Source: Flagellimonas aquimarina (GTDB lineage Bacteria; Bacteroidota; Bacteroidia; Flavobacteriales; Flavobacteriaceae). From it: 64,000 bases of DNA. Both the position numbers and the translations under genes were made by a program. Position 1 is the stretch's first letter, and every line of letters starts with the position of its first letter. Under the pieces are notes generated by a model. The model ran no database searches, was not told where the DNA came from, and saw only the letters and a list, made by a program, of their open reading frames with translations. Below, one piece after another: positions 35,329 through 44,165 of this stretch. Location: contig NZ_QGEG01000001.1 of NCBI RefSeq assembly GCF_003149745.1, positions 1,178,001 through 1,242,000 on the forward strand, given 5' to 3'.

Positions 35329-36168
35329 ATGGCGAAATCAGACTATAACAGAGACCGAAAATCTTCCAACAGAGCAGGAGGGGACAACAAGAGAAAGCAG
35401 TTTTCCAAAGGAAAACCACCCAGAAAGAAAACTACACCACAAAAACCATCCAATCCAGATGAGATTAGATTAAACAGGTATGTGGCCAATGCGGGCGTAT
35501 GTTCCAGAAGGGAAGCAGATACCTATATTGCCGCAGGGAGTGTTTCGGTCAATGGCAAGGTGATATCAGAAATGGGCTATAAGGTTAAACGAACAGATGA
35601 CGTTCGTTTTGATGGCCGAAAACTGAACCCAGAAAAGAAAGAATATATTCTACTTAACAAACCCAAAAACTTTATCACCACCACAAATGATGAAAAGGGA
35701 AGGCGTACGGTAATGGAACTCATTTCCAGCGCTTCCAAATCCCGTTTGTTGCCCGTTGGGCGTTTAGACAGAAATACCACGGGACTTCTACTCTTTACAA
35801 ATGATGGGGATATGACCAAAAAGTTGACCCACCCCACACATGGCGTTCGCAAAATCTACCATGCACACTTGGACAAAAACCTAACGCTAGCAGATTTGCG
35901 CAAGATAGAAGAAGGATTGGAACTCGAGGATGGAACTGTACGAGTGGATGACATCAGTTATATTCAAGGAGCACCTAAAAGAGAAATAGGAATTGAGATC
36001 CATAGTGGACGCAACCGCATTGTCCGCCGTATTTTTGAGCATTTAGGCTATACCGTGACCAAGTTGGACCGGGTTATTTTTGCGGGCTTGACCAAAAAAG
36101 ATTTGCCACGCGGCCATTGGCGTCCTTTAACAGAACAAGAGGTCATTAATTTGGGGATGATCAAGTAA
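35329..36168 (+). CDS. rRNA pseudouridine synthase, RsuA/RluB/RluE/RluF family
   Basis: 279 residues. A Lys/Arg-rich N-terminal tail (1-40) comes before an S4 RNA-binding domain (IRLNRYVANAGVCSRREADT, about 45-105). The catalytic domain contains LLPVGRLDRNTTGLLLFTND with the catalytic Asp, HPTHGVRKIYHAHLDK, and the C-terminal GRNRIVRRIFEHLGYTVTKL. It isomerises a specific uridine in ribosomal RNA; RluB-type (23S) is most likely, but the site cannot be assigned from the sequence. The gene is monocistronic with its own promoter. Confidence 0.92.
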   Translation: MAKSDYNRDRKSSNRAGGDNKRKQFSKGKPPRKKTTPQKPSNPDEIRLNRYVANAGVCSRREADTYIAAGSVSVNGKVISEMGYKVKRTDDVRFDGRKLNPEKKEYILLNKPKNFITTTNDEKGRRTVMELISSASKSRLLPVGRLDRNTTGLLLFTNDGDMTKKLTHPTHGVRKIYHAHLDKNLTLADLRKIEEGLELEDGTVRVDDISYIQGAPKREIGIEIHSGRNRIVRRIFEHLGYTVTKLDRVIFAGLTKKDLPRGHWRPLTEQEVINLGMIK

Positions 36169-36216
36169 TTTTAAGGGGAAGATTTTCCGGATTTCACTTA
36201 TCGTTGTATGGTGTCG

Positions 36217-36260
36217 TAGCATCCCGCAGGGTGCTATGCACTATACCCATTGTTGGGGTG
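36217..36260 (+). terminator. Hairpin-rich spacer after the pseudouridine synthase gene
   Basis: TAGCATCCC (36217-36225) pairs with GGGTGCTA (36229-36236) with one bulge, and ACCC (36245-36248) pairs with GGGT (36256-36259), followed by a T-rich tract. It may end rsuA-type transcription. It also holds the left copy (36252-36260) of a 9-bp inverted repeat flanking the HerA-like gene. Confidence 0.4.
36252..36260 (+). repeat. Left copy of 9-bp inverted repeat flanking the HerA-like gene
   Basis: GTTGGGGTG, 6 bp beyond the HerA-like stop codon. The inverted partner CACCCCAAC is at 38386-38394. Confidence 0.4.
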
Positions 36261-36266
36261 TTGTTT

Positions 36267-38363
36267 TTATTTCTTTTCTTCTTCAATTTCTGGTTCAGTT
36301 ATCTCTGGAACTTCAAATATCATGGGAACATTTGATTTTAAAGCTTTTCCCGCTGCAATTGCCTGTCTAAACTTGAGGTTTGGAAGAACGCTTGCAATAC
36401 CTTGACCAAAATAGTTCGAGAGGAATTCACTACTGGTTTTGTCAAATTCCTGAAATGATATAATTGTATTGCATTGAGTTAGTACAGTTTTTGAAACATT
36501 GGCTGTCCTTTGAGCAATTACCATTAAACCAACATCATATTTACGTCCTTGTAATGCAATTTGAGCAATACTGTTAAGTAAAGACTGTGAGGATTTGTCT
36601 GCTATGCCAACAAAATTCCATTCTGGAATTACTGTATGTGCTTCTTCAAGTACTATGCAAACTTTGTGTCCAAAGCACTTTTGAGACTTTGCTATTACGA
36701 ACAAAGCTTTAAATAGCTGTCTAGTATACTCCAAAATACTTGCAGTATTGGAAACATCAGGAAGTTCAAAAATGCTAATTCTAGAATCATCGGTTTTTAA
36801 AAAGGTTTCTAGAGCATGATTTAAAGTTGACTTAATAAACTCGTCTGCCTTCTTTAATTTTTCCTTATCCTGCTGATTTCCGAACTTTTCTAATTCGTTT
36901 GAGACCCATTCAAATGTTTTGTAGAGTTCATCATCCTTGTCTTCCGCAACAATTTTTGCTGGAGTTAAGTCTGCAAATTTTCCTTTGTATTCTCCTGTAA
37001 AATCAATGCAGATAACTTTGATTGTCTCATCCTTTAAATACTCTCTAATAAGATTACGGGCAAATATTGATTTACCTGTACCTGTCACTCCAAGAACTGC
37101 TGTATGGTGCGTAAGGGCCAACTCCTTATCTATTATTACTGGGAAATTGGTATTAGGGATATGTCCAATCTGGAATTCTGTATCAGCTATTGCAACATCC
37201 TGAATTTTTGAAGAAATATAGACAGGAGAGTTTATTTCAGGAACCCATCCAAACTGTTCGAACCTTACTTTTTCATGATTCCAAGTTCCTAATTGTATTG
37301 CTTCTCCAACTATTAAACCTGTTTCATTTTTGTTTTCTAGTTGCTCAATTCTAGTTATTCCTTCTACAATTTGATAATAAACAGAGGTGCCTTTAACTCT
37401 AACTTCTAAAAGTTGGCCATCTTCAACAGAGGCCTTGGAATTATAAACGAATTTGATTTTTTGAATTGAAGAGTTTTCGGTAATTATACCTACAAATGTT
37501 TCTAGATATTCATTCTCTGGAACATCAGAGATTTTGTAAATGATATCGTCAGTATGCCCTTTAAGTATAGGCTTATTTTCAAAAATTTTATTGATTTCAG
37601 CAGTCGTTAAAACCTTTATCCATTGTTGTTCATTTAGCAGATAAGTGTCTAAGATTATGCCTTTTCTAACTTGACGAGTATCATCAATAGAGTAAACAAA
37701 CTCAACAAAATCGAAGAGCTTAATTGTCTGTTTTCGTTCTGAAAATAATTTGACAAGAAAAGTGTTTTTTGATTGAACACCCAAGATTGAACCGAGCGCA
37801 TTTTCTTGTTTTTCTGATTCTTTTGGTTCAAATAGATTATTGAAGATAACTGCAATTGCTGGAATGTTGAGTATCATGAAAATAACCCAATACAATAGCA
37901 AAGCGTTAAATCCGTCACTTCCTAATCCAAATTGATTTAATGCTCCCCAAAGAAAGAAAGCCGAGAATAGTGTTTGAGGTTTTCCTATTTCTCTATTTAC
38001 TCTTGAAAAAAATTGTATCCATTTATTCTCTTGAGTTAAAGGATTATTTCTCACCCACATTAATATGTAGCTACTCAGGGCTAGATACAAGGTTATTCCA
38101 AGGAAAAGCCAAAAGACCCAATTCCTATTTTCTTCAGAAATTAATAGGAGAGATATTCCTGCGGTAACGGCATTTATAAAAATACTTGAGTCCTTCGAAA
38201 AATGAGGTTGGTCAATTAAGGAAAGTAATATTAAAAGTAAAAATCCCGAAGTGAACCAAAAGTCATTGAGTAAGAAATCAAAATCATGCGTAACGAATCT
38301 TCCTACTCCAATTAAAAGAAGTAAAGAGAGTCCGAGAAATATGAGCCTTGTTCTCTTATTCAT
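36267..38363 (-). CDS. Membrane-anchored HerA-like ATPase
   Basis: 698 residues in two parts. Residues about 1-180 carry about six hydrophobic segments (for example FLGLSLLLLIGVGRF and WVFWLFLGITLYLALSSYIL). The rest is a soluble HerA/DUF87-type ATPase: a HAS-barrel-like region, Walker A GVTGTGKS near residue 430, Walker B VCIVLEEAHT near 565, and the HerA motif QGRKYDVGLMVIAQRTANVS. HerA enzymes are hexameric DNA translocases, often with NurA or with defence effectors such as SIR2; no NurA or effector gene is adjacent. The gene sits alone between housekeeping genes, flanked by a 9-bp inverted repeat, which suggests an acquired cassette. A role in DNA transport or antiphage defence is possible but unproven. 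Confidence 0.85.
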   Translation of the reverse strand: MNKRTRLIFLGLSLLLLIGVGRFVTHDFDFLLNDFWFTSGFLLLILLSLIDQPHFSKDSSIFINAVTAGISLLLISEENRNWVFWLFLGITLYLALSSYILMWVRNNPLTQENKWIQFFSRVNREIGKPQTLFSAFFLWGALNQFGLGSDGFNALLLYWVIFMILNIPAIAVIFNNLFEPKESEKQENALGSILGVQSKNTFLVKLFSERKQTIKLFDFVEFVYSIDDTRQVRKGIILDTYLLNEQQWIKVLTTAEINKIFENKPILKGHTDDIIYKISDVPENEYLETFVGIITENSSIQKIKFVYNSKASVEDGQLLEVRVKGTSVYYQIVEGITRIEQLENKNETGLIVGEAIQLGTWNHEKVRFEQFGWVPEINSPVYISSKIQDVAIADTEFQIGHIPNTNFPVIIDKELALTHHTAVLGVTGTGKSIFARNLIREYLKDETIKVICIDFTGEYKGKFADLTPAKIVAEDKDDELYKTFEWVSNELEKFGNQQDKEKLKKADEFIKSTLNHALETFLKTDDSRISIFELPDVSNTASILEYTRQLFKALFVIAKSQKCFGHKVCIVLEEAHTVIPEWNFVGIADKSSQSLLNSIAQIALQGRKYDVGLMVIAQRTANVSKTVLTQCNTIISFQEFDKTSSEFLSNYFGQGIASVLPNLKFRQAIAAGKALKSNVPMIFEVPEITEPEIEEEKK

Positions 38364-38385
38364 TTTTTTGTGTCTTTAGTCAATG

Positions 38386-38394
38386 CACCCCAAC
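38386..38394 (-). repeat. Right copy of 9-bp inverted repeat flanking the HerA-like gene
   Basis: CACCCCAAC, 22 bp upstream of the HerA-like ATG. It is the reverse complement of 36252-36260. It could mark cassette ends, but a 9-bp match can arise by chance. Confidence 0.4.
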
Positions 38395-38544
38395 TATAAA
38401 GGATATGAAATCGTTGATAATGATTTATATCCATCAGATAAGTGAAGTTAGCGAATTTTAGTTTTAAATACCTTCTTGAATTAACAGAAACCCCTTACAA
38501 ATAAATTATTATAAAAGAAAGTTAGATGGTACCCGCCGAACAAA

Positions 38545-39837
38545 TCATTGTTGCCAATCCAGAGCTGTTTCCATTTTTTTCTTGATCCCTTCCAAACACA
38601 AATTCCCCAAACTGCCCTCATGGGAATGTTTTACATTTTTTTTGGGCTTAAAGGTTCCTGCTTCAATTTCTGCCCCCATTTTTTTGTAGGCATCTCTAAA
38701 TGGCATGCCGTTGGTAACCATTTCGTTTAACGTGTCTACACTAAAAAGATAATCGTATTTGGGGTCGTCTAAAATAGTGGTGTTGACCTTTATTTCCTTT
38801 AAGCTAAAATGCATCAGTTCCAAACACGCCTTTATATCTTGAATGGCAGGAACGATCACTTCCTTGACCAATTGCAGGTCACGATGATATCCACTGGGCA
38901 AATTATTGGTAATCAAGGTCAATTGATTGGGTACCGCTTGGATTTTGTTGCATTTGGCCCGTATGAGTTCAAAAACATCCGGGTTCTTTTTATGGGGCAT
39001 AATGCTACTGCCGGTGGTCAACTCATCCGGAAAAGAGATGAAATCAAAATTCTGGCTCATGTACAAACAGATGTCCATTGCTAATTTTGACAATGTTGAG
39101 GCTACACTGGAAATCCCAAAGGCGGTGGCTTTTTCTACTTTTCCACGCCCCATTTGGGCTGCCACCACATTGTATTTCAAGGTTTCAAAACCCATTGCCG
39201 ATGAGGTGAAAGTTCTGTCTATAGGAAAGGAACTACCGTAGCCAGCAGCACTGCCCAAGGGGTTTTGGTCAGCTATTTTGTATGCGGCATGTATAAAATA
39301 AAGGTCATCAATTAGGCTTTCCGCGTATGCCGAAAACCAAAGTCCAAAAGAAGATGGCATGGCAATCTGTAAATGGGTATAGCCAGGAAGCAAAACGGAT
39401 TGGTGTTTTTCTGCCAAATTCAATAACAGATCAAAGAGGATTCTAACTTCACTTTTGATTTCCGTCAATTCATTTTTAAGGTATAGTTGCATCGCCACCA
39501 ACACTTGATCGTTTCTAGAACGTGCCGTATGGATTTTCTTTCCTGTATCGCCCAGTTTTTCAATGAGCAAAAATTCTATTTTGGAATGCATGTCCTCAAA
39601 GTCATCTTCAATGGTGAACAATCCATCTTCAATACTGTTTGCGATTTTATCCAACTCTGTTACCAAGCTATCGGCCTCATCTGTGGTAATCAACCCCACG
39701 TTGCCAAGCATTTTGGCGTGCGCTTGCGAAGCAATGACATCATATTTTGCCAAGAGCAAATCCAGTTGCCTGTCGTTACCGACCGTAAAATGGTCAATTT
39801 TTTTGTCTGTACTGAATCCTTTGTCCCAGAGTTTCAT
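38545..39837 (-). CDS. argH: Argininosuccinate lyase
   Basis: 430 residues of the fumarase/aspartase superfamily. The signature GSSIMPHKKNPDVFELIRAK carries the mobile catalytic loop, HSKIEFLLIE and TARSRNDQVLVAMQLYLK are substrate-binding regions, and LLPGYTHLQIAMPSSFGLWF holds the catalytic His region. It cleaves argininosuccinate to arginine and fumarate, the last step of the pathway. It is the final gene of the ten-gene operon and overlaps the ACT-domain gene by 4 bp. No terminator was recognised in the 180 bp after it. Confidence 0.96.
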   Translation of the reverse strand: MKLWDKGFSTDKKIDHFTVGNDRQLDLLLAKYDVIASQAHAKMLGNVGLITTDEADSLVTELDKIANSIEDGLFTIEDDFEDMHSKIEFLLIEKLGDTGKKIHTARSRNDQVLVAMQLYLKNELTEIKSEVRILFDLLLNLAEKHQSVLLPGYTHLQIAMPSSFGLWFSAYAESLIDDLYFIHAAYKIADQNPLGSAAGYGSSFPIDRTFTSSAMGFETLKYNVVAAQMGRGKVEKATAFGISSVASTLSKLAMDICLYMSQNFDFISFPDELTTGSSIMPHKKNPDVFELIRAKCNKIQAVPNQLTLITNNLPSGYHRDLQLVKEVIVPAIQDIKACLELMHFSLKEIKVNTTILDDPKYDYLFSVDTLNEMVTNGMPFRDAYKKMGAEIEAGTFKPKKNVKHSHEGSLGNLCLEGIKKKMETALDWQQ

Positions 39838-40244
39838 AGTTTCAATTTAGTGGTATGTGTCAATTTTAGTAAAACGTCCATGGCTTTCTTCGCATCTAGC
39901 TTGTCTATAAAGATGTGGTCATGATAATATGCGGCAACTACATTACAACTGATTTGTTTTTCTGCCAGAGCATTTGAAACTGCAGCGGTGAGCCCAACGG
40001 ATTGCAAAGAAGAATGAACCATTAGGGTAATACATGAGGCAATATAGTCGTAATTGAGATGTAGCTTATCCGCATTTTCCTTTTTTAAAATGAGGGTGAT
40101 TCCTTCTTTTTCTTTAAAAGTACCGTGAACGACGGTCAGGTCTATTTGAAAAGATTCTGGCACACTGACAAAAACGTAGCTTTCTTCATGAAGAACGGGT
40201 TTCATTTTAGATAAAATTGCGACTAGATTTGTTTCTCCTGACAT
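39834..40244 (-). CDS. ACT-domain protein (DUF2241/COG3602-like) of the arginine operon
   Basis: 136 residues made of two ACT-like modules. ESYVFVSVPESFQIDLTVVH and TLILKKENADKLHL belong to the first; CITLMVHSSLQSVGLTAAVS and NALAEKQISCNVVAAYYHDH belong to the second. ACT domains bind amino acids and commonly regulate biosynthetic enzymes. Here the gene lies between argE and argH with a 4-bp overlap to the latter. A role in sensing arginine or proline, or in controlling a pathway enzyme, is a reasonable inference, but no ligand is shown by sequence. Confidence 0.85.
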   Translation of the reverse strand: MSGETNLVAILSKMKPVLHEESYVFVSVPESFQIDLTVVHGTFKEKEGITLILKKENADKLHLNYDYIASCITLMVHSSLQSVGLTAAVSNALAEKQISCNVVAAYYHDHIFIDKLDAKKAMDVLLKLTHTTKLKL

Positions 40245-40248
40245 TGAA

Positions 40249-41325
40249 CTACGAATTAATTAGAAACCCTCTTAAAATTTTGATGTACAAGTCTATTCCT
40301 TCCCCAATTTCGTTCACATAAATGAATTCATTGGCAGAGTGTGACCTGGTGCTATCTCCTGGCCCCAATTTTACAGATTGGCAACTTAAAGCGGCCTGGT
40401 CTGATAGTGTAGGGGAGCCATAGGTTTTTCTTCCCAATGCAATACCGCTTTTCACTAAATCATGTTCAGGGTCTATGGCGGAAGAGTTTAATCGTAACGA
40501 ACGAGGCGTCATTGTACAAGGCGCTTCATTTTGTAGGATATTGGCAATTTCTTGATTGGAATAACAATCATTGACGCGTACATCTACCACCAAATCTACT
40601 TGTGCAGGTACCACATTATGTTGATTTCCCGCATTGATTTGGGTCACCGTTAGTTTCACCTCGCCCAAAGCATCAGAAATCTTTTCAAAAGAATAATCTT
40701 TAAACCAATCAAGGACTTTAATGGTATTGTATATAGAATTGTTGGTATTAGGATGTGCTGCATGAGATGGGGTGCCCTCTACAACGGCATCAAAAACAAT
40801 GAGGCCTTTTTCGGCTATGGCCAAATCCATTAAGGTGGGCTCTCCCACAACGGCAACATCAATTTTAGGAAGAATGGGCAATAATGCTGTTAAGCTCTTT
40901 TCACCGGCATCTTCTTCTTCGGCAGTAGCTGCCATGATGATATTATGCGTCAAATGTTCTTGCTCATAAAAATGTACAAAAGTGGCCAAAAGAGAAACTA
41001 GGCAACCTCCAGCATCATTACTGCCCAAGCCAAACAATTTTCCGTCTTCAATATGCGGACTAAAAGGGTTCTTGGTGTATGCACTATTGGGTTTTACGGT
41101 ATCATGATGGGAGTTTAAGAGCAAGGTGGGCTTGTTTTCATCAAAGTGCTTGTTAAAGGCATATATGTTGTTAAATTGTCTTTGGGTTTTAACACCAAAG
41201 CTCGACAACCATTCTGTAATTGCTTGTGCGGTTTGATCTTCTTCCCCAGAAAAAGAAGGGGTGGCAATCAGTTGCTGAAGCAGCTCGATAGCTCTTTTGG
41301 TCAATATTTCTTGATTGATGTTCAT
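40249..41325 (-). CDS. argE: M20-family N-acyl-ornithine/citrulline deacylase
   Basis: 358 residues of the M20 metallopeptidase family. The metal site motifs are LLLNSHHDTVKP, GLGSNDAGGCLVSLLA and ATAEEEDAGE, plus a late His in STRSHSANEFIYV. It removes the acyl group that protects the amino group during arginine synthesis. Because the carbamoyltransferase in this operon is of the acyl-ornithine type, the substrate is probably N-acylcitrulline rather than N-acylornithine. The acyl group may be succinyl, given Ser90 in that enzyme. It overlaps argB by 4 bp. Confidence 0.9.
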   Translation of the reverse strand: MNINQEILTKRAIELLQQLIATPSFSGEEDQTAQAITEWLSSFGVKTQRQFNNIYAFNKHFDENKPTLLLNSHHDTVKPNSAYTKNPFSPHIEDGKLFGLGSNDAGGCLVSLLATFVHFYEQEHLTHNIIMAATAEEEDAGEKSLTALLPILPKIDVAVVGEPTLMDLAIAEKGLIVFDAVVEGTPSHAAHPNTNNSIYNTIKVLDWFKDYSFEKISDALGEVKLTVTQINAGNQHNVVPAQVDLVVDVRVNDCYSNQEIANILQNEAPCTMTPRSLRLNSSAIDPEHDLVKSGIALGRKTYGSPTLSDQAALSCQSVKLGPGDSTRSHSANEFIYVNEIGEGIDLYIKILRGFLINS

Positions 41326-42101
41326 AAGGTCAATGTGGTGAAATTTGTAGTTGTTCCTTGAAGCATGGTACTATCTCCGATACAGACTTGCTTTACATTC
41401 TTTTGAAGCGCTTGGAAGCAATTGTGCATTTTTGGAAGCATCCCATCCGCTATTACTCCATCTGCTAAAAGCTCATTGTATTTTTTGGAATCTATATGTT
41501 CAATTACCGAGTTTTCGTCATCAATGTTTTGCAATACACCTTGCTTTTCAAAACAATAATATAAGGTAGTTTCAAATTGGGTTGACATGCCAGAAGCTAA
41601 TTCAGCTGCTATTGTATCTGCATTGGTATTGAACAGCTGTCCTTTGCCATCATGACTCAACGCACAGAAAACAGGTGTAAATTCTGCGTTTAATAAACTG
41701 GAAATGTTGTTTGAGTTTACAGCATCCACATCTCCAACAAGGCCAAAATCAATTTCTTTGACAGGTCTTTTATGTGCCACAATTGAATTTCCGTCTGCCC
41801 CGCTCATTCCAATGGCATTGCAATTAAGGGCTTGAAGCTGTGCAACTATTTTTTTGCTCACCAACCCACCATAGACCATGATCGCAACATCTAGACTTTG
41901 CGCATCCGTTATTCTGCGACCGTTTGTCATTTTGGCTTCGATACCTAGCTTATTGCCAATCTCAGTCGCTTTTTTGCCGCCGCCATGGACCAAAATTTTG
42001 AGTCCGTCCATATTGGAAAACAATTCCAACAAATATGAAAGCCCTTGTTCATCTTCAATAATATTGCCTCCTATTTTTACAATGGATAATTTAGTTTTCA
42101 T
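41322..42101 (-). CDS. argB: N-acylglutamate kinase
   Basis: 259 residues of the amino acid kinase family. SIVKIGGNIIEDEQG and ILVHGGGKKATEIGNKLG hold the phosphate-binding glycines, TNGRRITDAQSLDVAIMVYG the substrate side and FNTNADTIAAELASGM the late catalytic Asp region. It phosphorylates the gamma-carboxylate of N-acetyl- or N-succinylglutamate. It overlaps argF' by 11 bp. There is no N-terminal arginine-sensing helix extension, so classic feedback inhibition by arginine is less likely, which leaves the leader ORF or ACT protein as control points. Confidence 0.93.
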   Translation of the reverse strand: MKTKLSIVKIGGNIIEDEQGLSYLLELFSNMDGLKILVHGGGKKATEIGNKLGIEAKMTNGRRITDAQSLDVAIMVYGGLVSKKIVAQLQALNCNAIGMSGADGNSIVAHKRPVKEIDFGLVGDVDAVNSNNISSLLNAEFTPVFCALSHDGKGQLFNTNADTIAAELASGMSTQFETTLYYCFEKQGVLQNIDDENSVIEHIDSKKYNELLADGVIADGMLPKMHNCFQALQKNVKQVCIGDSTMLQGTTTNFTTLTL

Positions 42102-43035
42102 GGTTCTCCAATATTTTTTTCAAGACCAGTTGCGCTGCAAAGGTTCTATTGTTTGCTTGCTCTATTACCAGGGATTGGTTTTTGTCCAAAACAGCATCTT
42201 CAACCACAACATTTCTGCGAACAGGAAGGCAGTGCATAAATTTAGCGTGACCCAATTTTTTTTCTGTCATCATCCAGTTGGTATTCTGATGCAGAACTTG
42301 CCCATAGTCTTCATAACTGCTCCAGTTCTTTACATAAATAAAATCTGCATTTTCCAAGGCCGTCTCTTGATCATATTCAATTTGGCAGCCATTGGTGATT
42401 TCTGGATTTAACTCATATCCTTTGGGATGTGTAATGATGAAATCGGCTTCTTGTTTTTTCATCATCTGCACAAATGAATTGGCTACTGCATGTGGCAAAG
42501 CTTTTGGATGGGGCGCCCATGATAAAACCACTTTAGGCTTTGATTTGGTTTTATGCTCGGCCAGGGTAATGGCATCTGCAAGGGCCTGTAATGGGTGGGC
42601 CACCGAGCTTTCCATATTCACTATTGGGATAGATGCATGTTTTGCAAAGCCGGTTAGCACCTCTTCCGCTTCATCCGTTATCTTATCTTCTAATTTGGCA
42701 AACGCCCTTATGGCAACAATATCGCAGAACTGAGAAACTACCCTGGCAGCTTCTTTAATATGTTCAGAGGTTCCCTGGTTCATCATGGTTCCATCTTCAT
42801 ATTCCAAGGCCCAACCCTCGCTGCCAAAATTCATGATCATGACTTCCATTCCCAAATACATTGCCGCTTTTTGGGTGCTCAATCGTGTTCTAAGGCTATT
42901 ATTAAAAAATAGTAAACAGATTGTTTTTTGTTTGCCCAAATGTTGAAACCCATAGGGACTTTTTTTCAATGCTATTGCTTCATCAACCCAATTGGGAAGA
43001 GAATCAATATCGTTTATGGATAGGTAATGTTTCAT
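42091..43035 (-). CDS. argF': N-acyl-L-ornithine carbamoyltransferase, probably N-succinyl type
   Basis: 314 residues. LLFFNNSLRTRLSTQKAAMY replaces the STRT motif of ordinary ornithine carbamoyltransferase and is diagnostic for acyl-ornithine enzymes; MHCLPVRRNVVVEDAVLD near the C-terminus also fits. The residue that discriminates acetyl- from succinylornithine (Glu92 in the Xanthomonas enzyme, Pro90 in Bacteroides fragilis) is Ser90 here, in NQGTSEHIKEAARV. From memory of the published swap, replacing Glu92 with Ser, Pro, Ala or Val gave succinylornithine activity, so the succinyl route is predicted. It shares one base with argD and overlaps argB by 11 bp. Confidence 0.92.
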   Translation of the reverse strand: MKHYLSINDIDSLPNWVDEAIALKKSPYGFQHLGKQKTICLLFFNNSLRTRLSTQKAAMYLGMEVMIMNFGSEGWALEYEDGTMMNQGTSEHIKEAARVVSQFCDIVAIRAFAKLEDKITDEAEEVLTGFAKHASIPIVNMESSVAHPLQALADAITLAEHKTKSKPKVVLSWAPHPKALPHAVANSFVQMMKKQEADFIITHPKGYELNPEITNGCQIEYDQETALENADFIYVKNWSSYEDYGQVLHQNTNWMMTEKKLGHAKFMHCLPVRRNVVVEDAVLDKNQSLVIEQANNRTFAAQLVLKKILENHEN

Positions 43036-44159
43036 TATAATTCTTTTTTTAGGGCTTCAAAGAATAAATCAATATGCGTTTTAGTAATGTTCAGGGCCGG
43101 TAAAAACCGGAGCAATTGCTTGTTTTTTGCCCCACCGGTAAAAACATGCTGATTGTAGATCAACTTTTTCCTTAAATCGGCAACCTCAAAGTTAAATTCA
43201 AGCCCCAACATTAACCCTCTCCCCTTTATTTTTTTTATCTGTGGAATTTCTAATGCTTTTTCTTTGAAATAGATTTCCAAAGCCTCTGCATTTTTAATCA
43301 AACCTTCTTTTTTCAATACTTCCAAAACGGCCATGGTAGCCGCACATGCCAAATGATTGCCTCCAAAAGTAGTTCCTAAAAGCCCATAACTTGCTTTGAT
43401 AGTTTTATGGATTAAAACACCGCCAACAGGAAAACCATTCCCCATTCCTTTTGCTATGGTAATGATATCTGGTTGAACAGTATGATGCTGAAATGCAAAA
43501 AACTTACCACTTCGACCAAAACCGGATTGTACTTCGTCCGCAATTAAAACAACGCCATTTTCTTTACATTTTTCTGCAATAAATTGATAGAATTCTGTTG
43601 TAGGTTCATCCAACCCCCCAACGCCTTGAATTGCCTCTAAAATTACTGCACAGTATGCATTTGAAGTAATTGCATTTTCAAATCCTTTGAAGTCATTTAA
43701 TGAAAGAAAAGTTACTTGTTGTTGCTTGTTTATTGGGGCAATTATATTGGGATTGTCCGTTGTGGCCACTGCAGCGGAGGTTCTGCCATGAAAACTATTG
43801 TTAAATGCGATGACTTTGGATTTTCCAGTTTTAAAGGAAGCCATTTTCAGTGCATTTTCATTGGCTTCTGCGCCAGAATTGCACATAAAAAGATTATAGT
43901 CTTCGCATTCAGAAGCTACTCCTAATTTAGTGGCAAGTTCTTGTTGCAAGGGGTTTTGAACAGAGTTGCTATAAAATCCGATATTATCCAACTGCTCTTT
44001 AAGTCGGTTTACGTAATGTGGATGCGAATGTCCTATAGAAATCACAGCGTGCCCGCCATAAAAATCAAGATATTTTTGGCCCTTGTTATCTATTACCTCA
44101 ATACCTTTTGCAGATACTGGAGTAACATCATAAAGTGGGTATACATCAAATAGCTCCAT
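43035..44159 (-). CDS. argD: N-acylornithine aminotransferase
   Basis: 374 residues, class III PLP-dependent aminotransferase. YLDFYGGHAVISIGHSHPHY, FMCNSGAEANENALKMA, VAFNNSFHGRTSAAVATTDN, VLIADEVQSGFGRSGKFFAF and IAKGMGNGFPVGGVLIHK (with the PLP lysine) are all present. It converts N-acylglutamate semialdehyde to N-acylornithine with glutamate as donor. It starts 6 bp after proC and abuts argF'. It is shorter at the C-terminus than E. coli ArgD but keeps all catalytic motifs. Confidence 0.94.
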   Translation of the reverse strand: MELFDVYPLYDVTPVSAKGIEVIDNKGQKYLDFYGGHAVISIGHSHPHYVNRLKEQLDNIGFYSNSVQNPLQQELATKLGVASECEDYNLFMCNSGAEANENALKMASFKTGKSKVIAFNNSFHGRTSAAVATTDNPNIIAPINKQQQVTFLSLNDFKGFENAITSNAYCAVILEAIQGVGGLDEPTTEFYQFIAEKCKENGVVLIADEVQSGFGRSGKFFAFQHHTVQPDIITIAKGMGNGFPVGGVLIHKTIKASYGLLGTTFGGNHLACAATMAVLEVLKKEGLIKNAEALEIYFKEKALEIPQIKKIKGRGLMLGLEFNFEVADLRKKLIYNQHVFTGGAKNKQLLRFLPALNITKTHIDLFFEALKKEL

Positions 44160-44165
44160 AATTTT

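Noticed and set aside
36267-38363. HerA-NurA DNA end-resection pair
   Set aside because: No NurA-like nuclease is encoded on either side.
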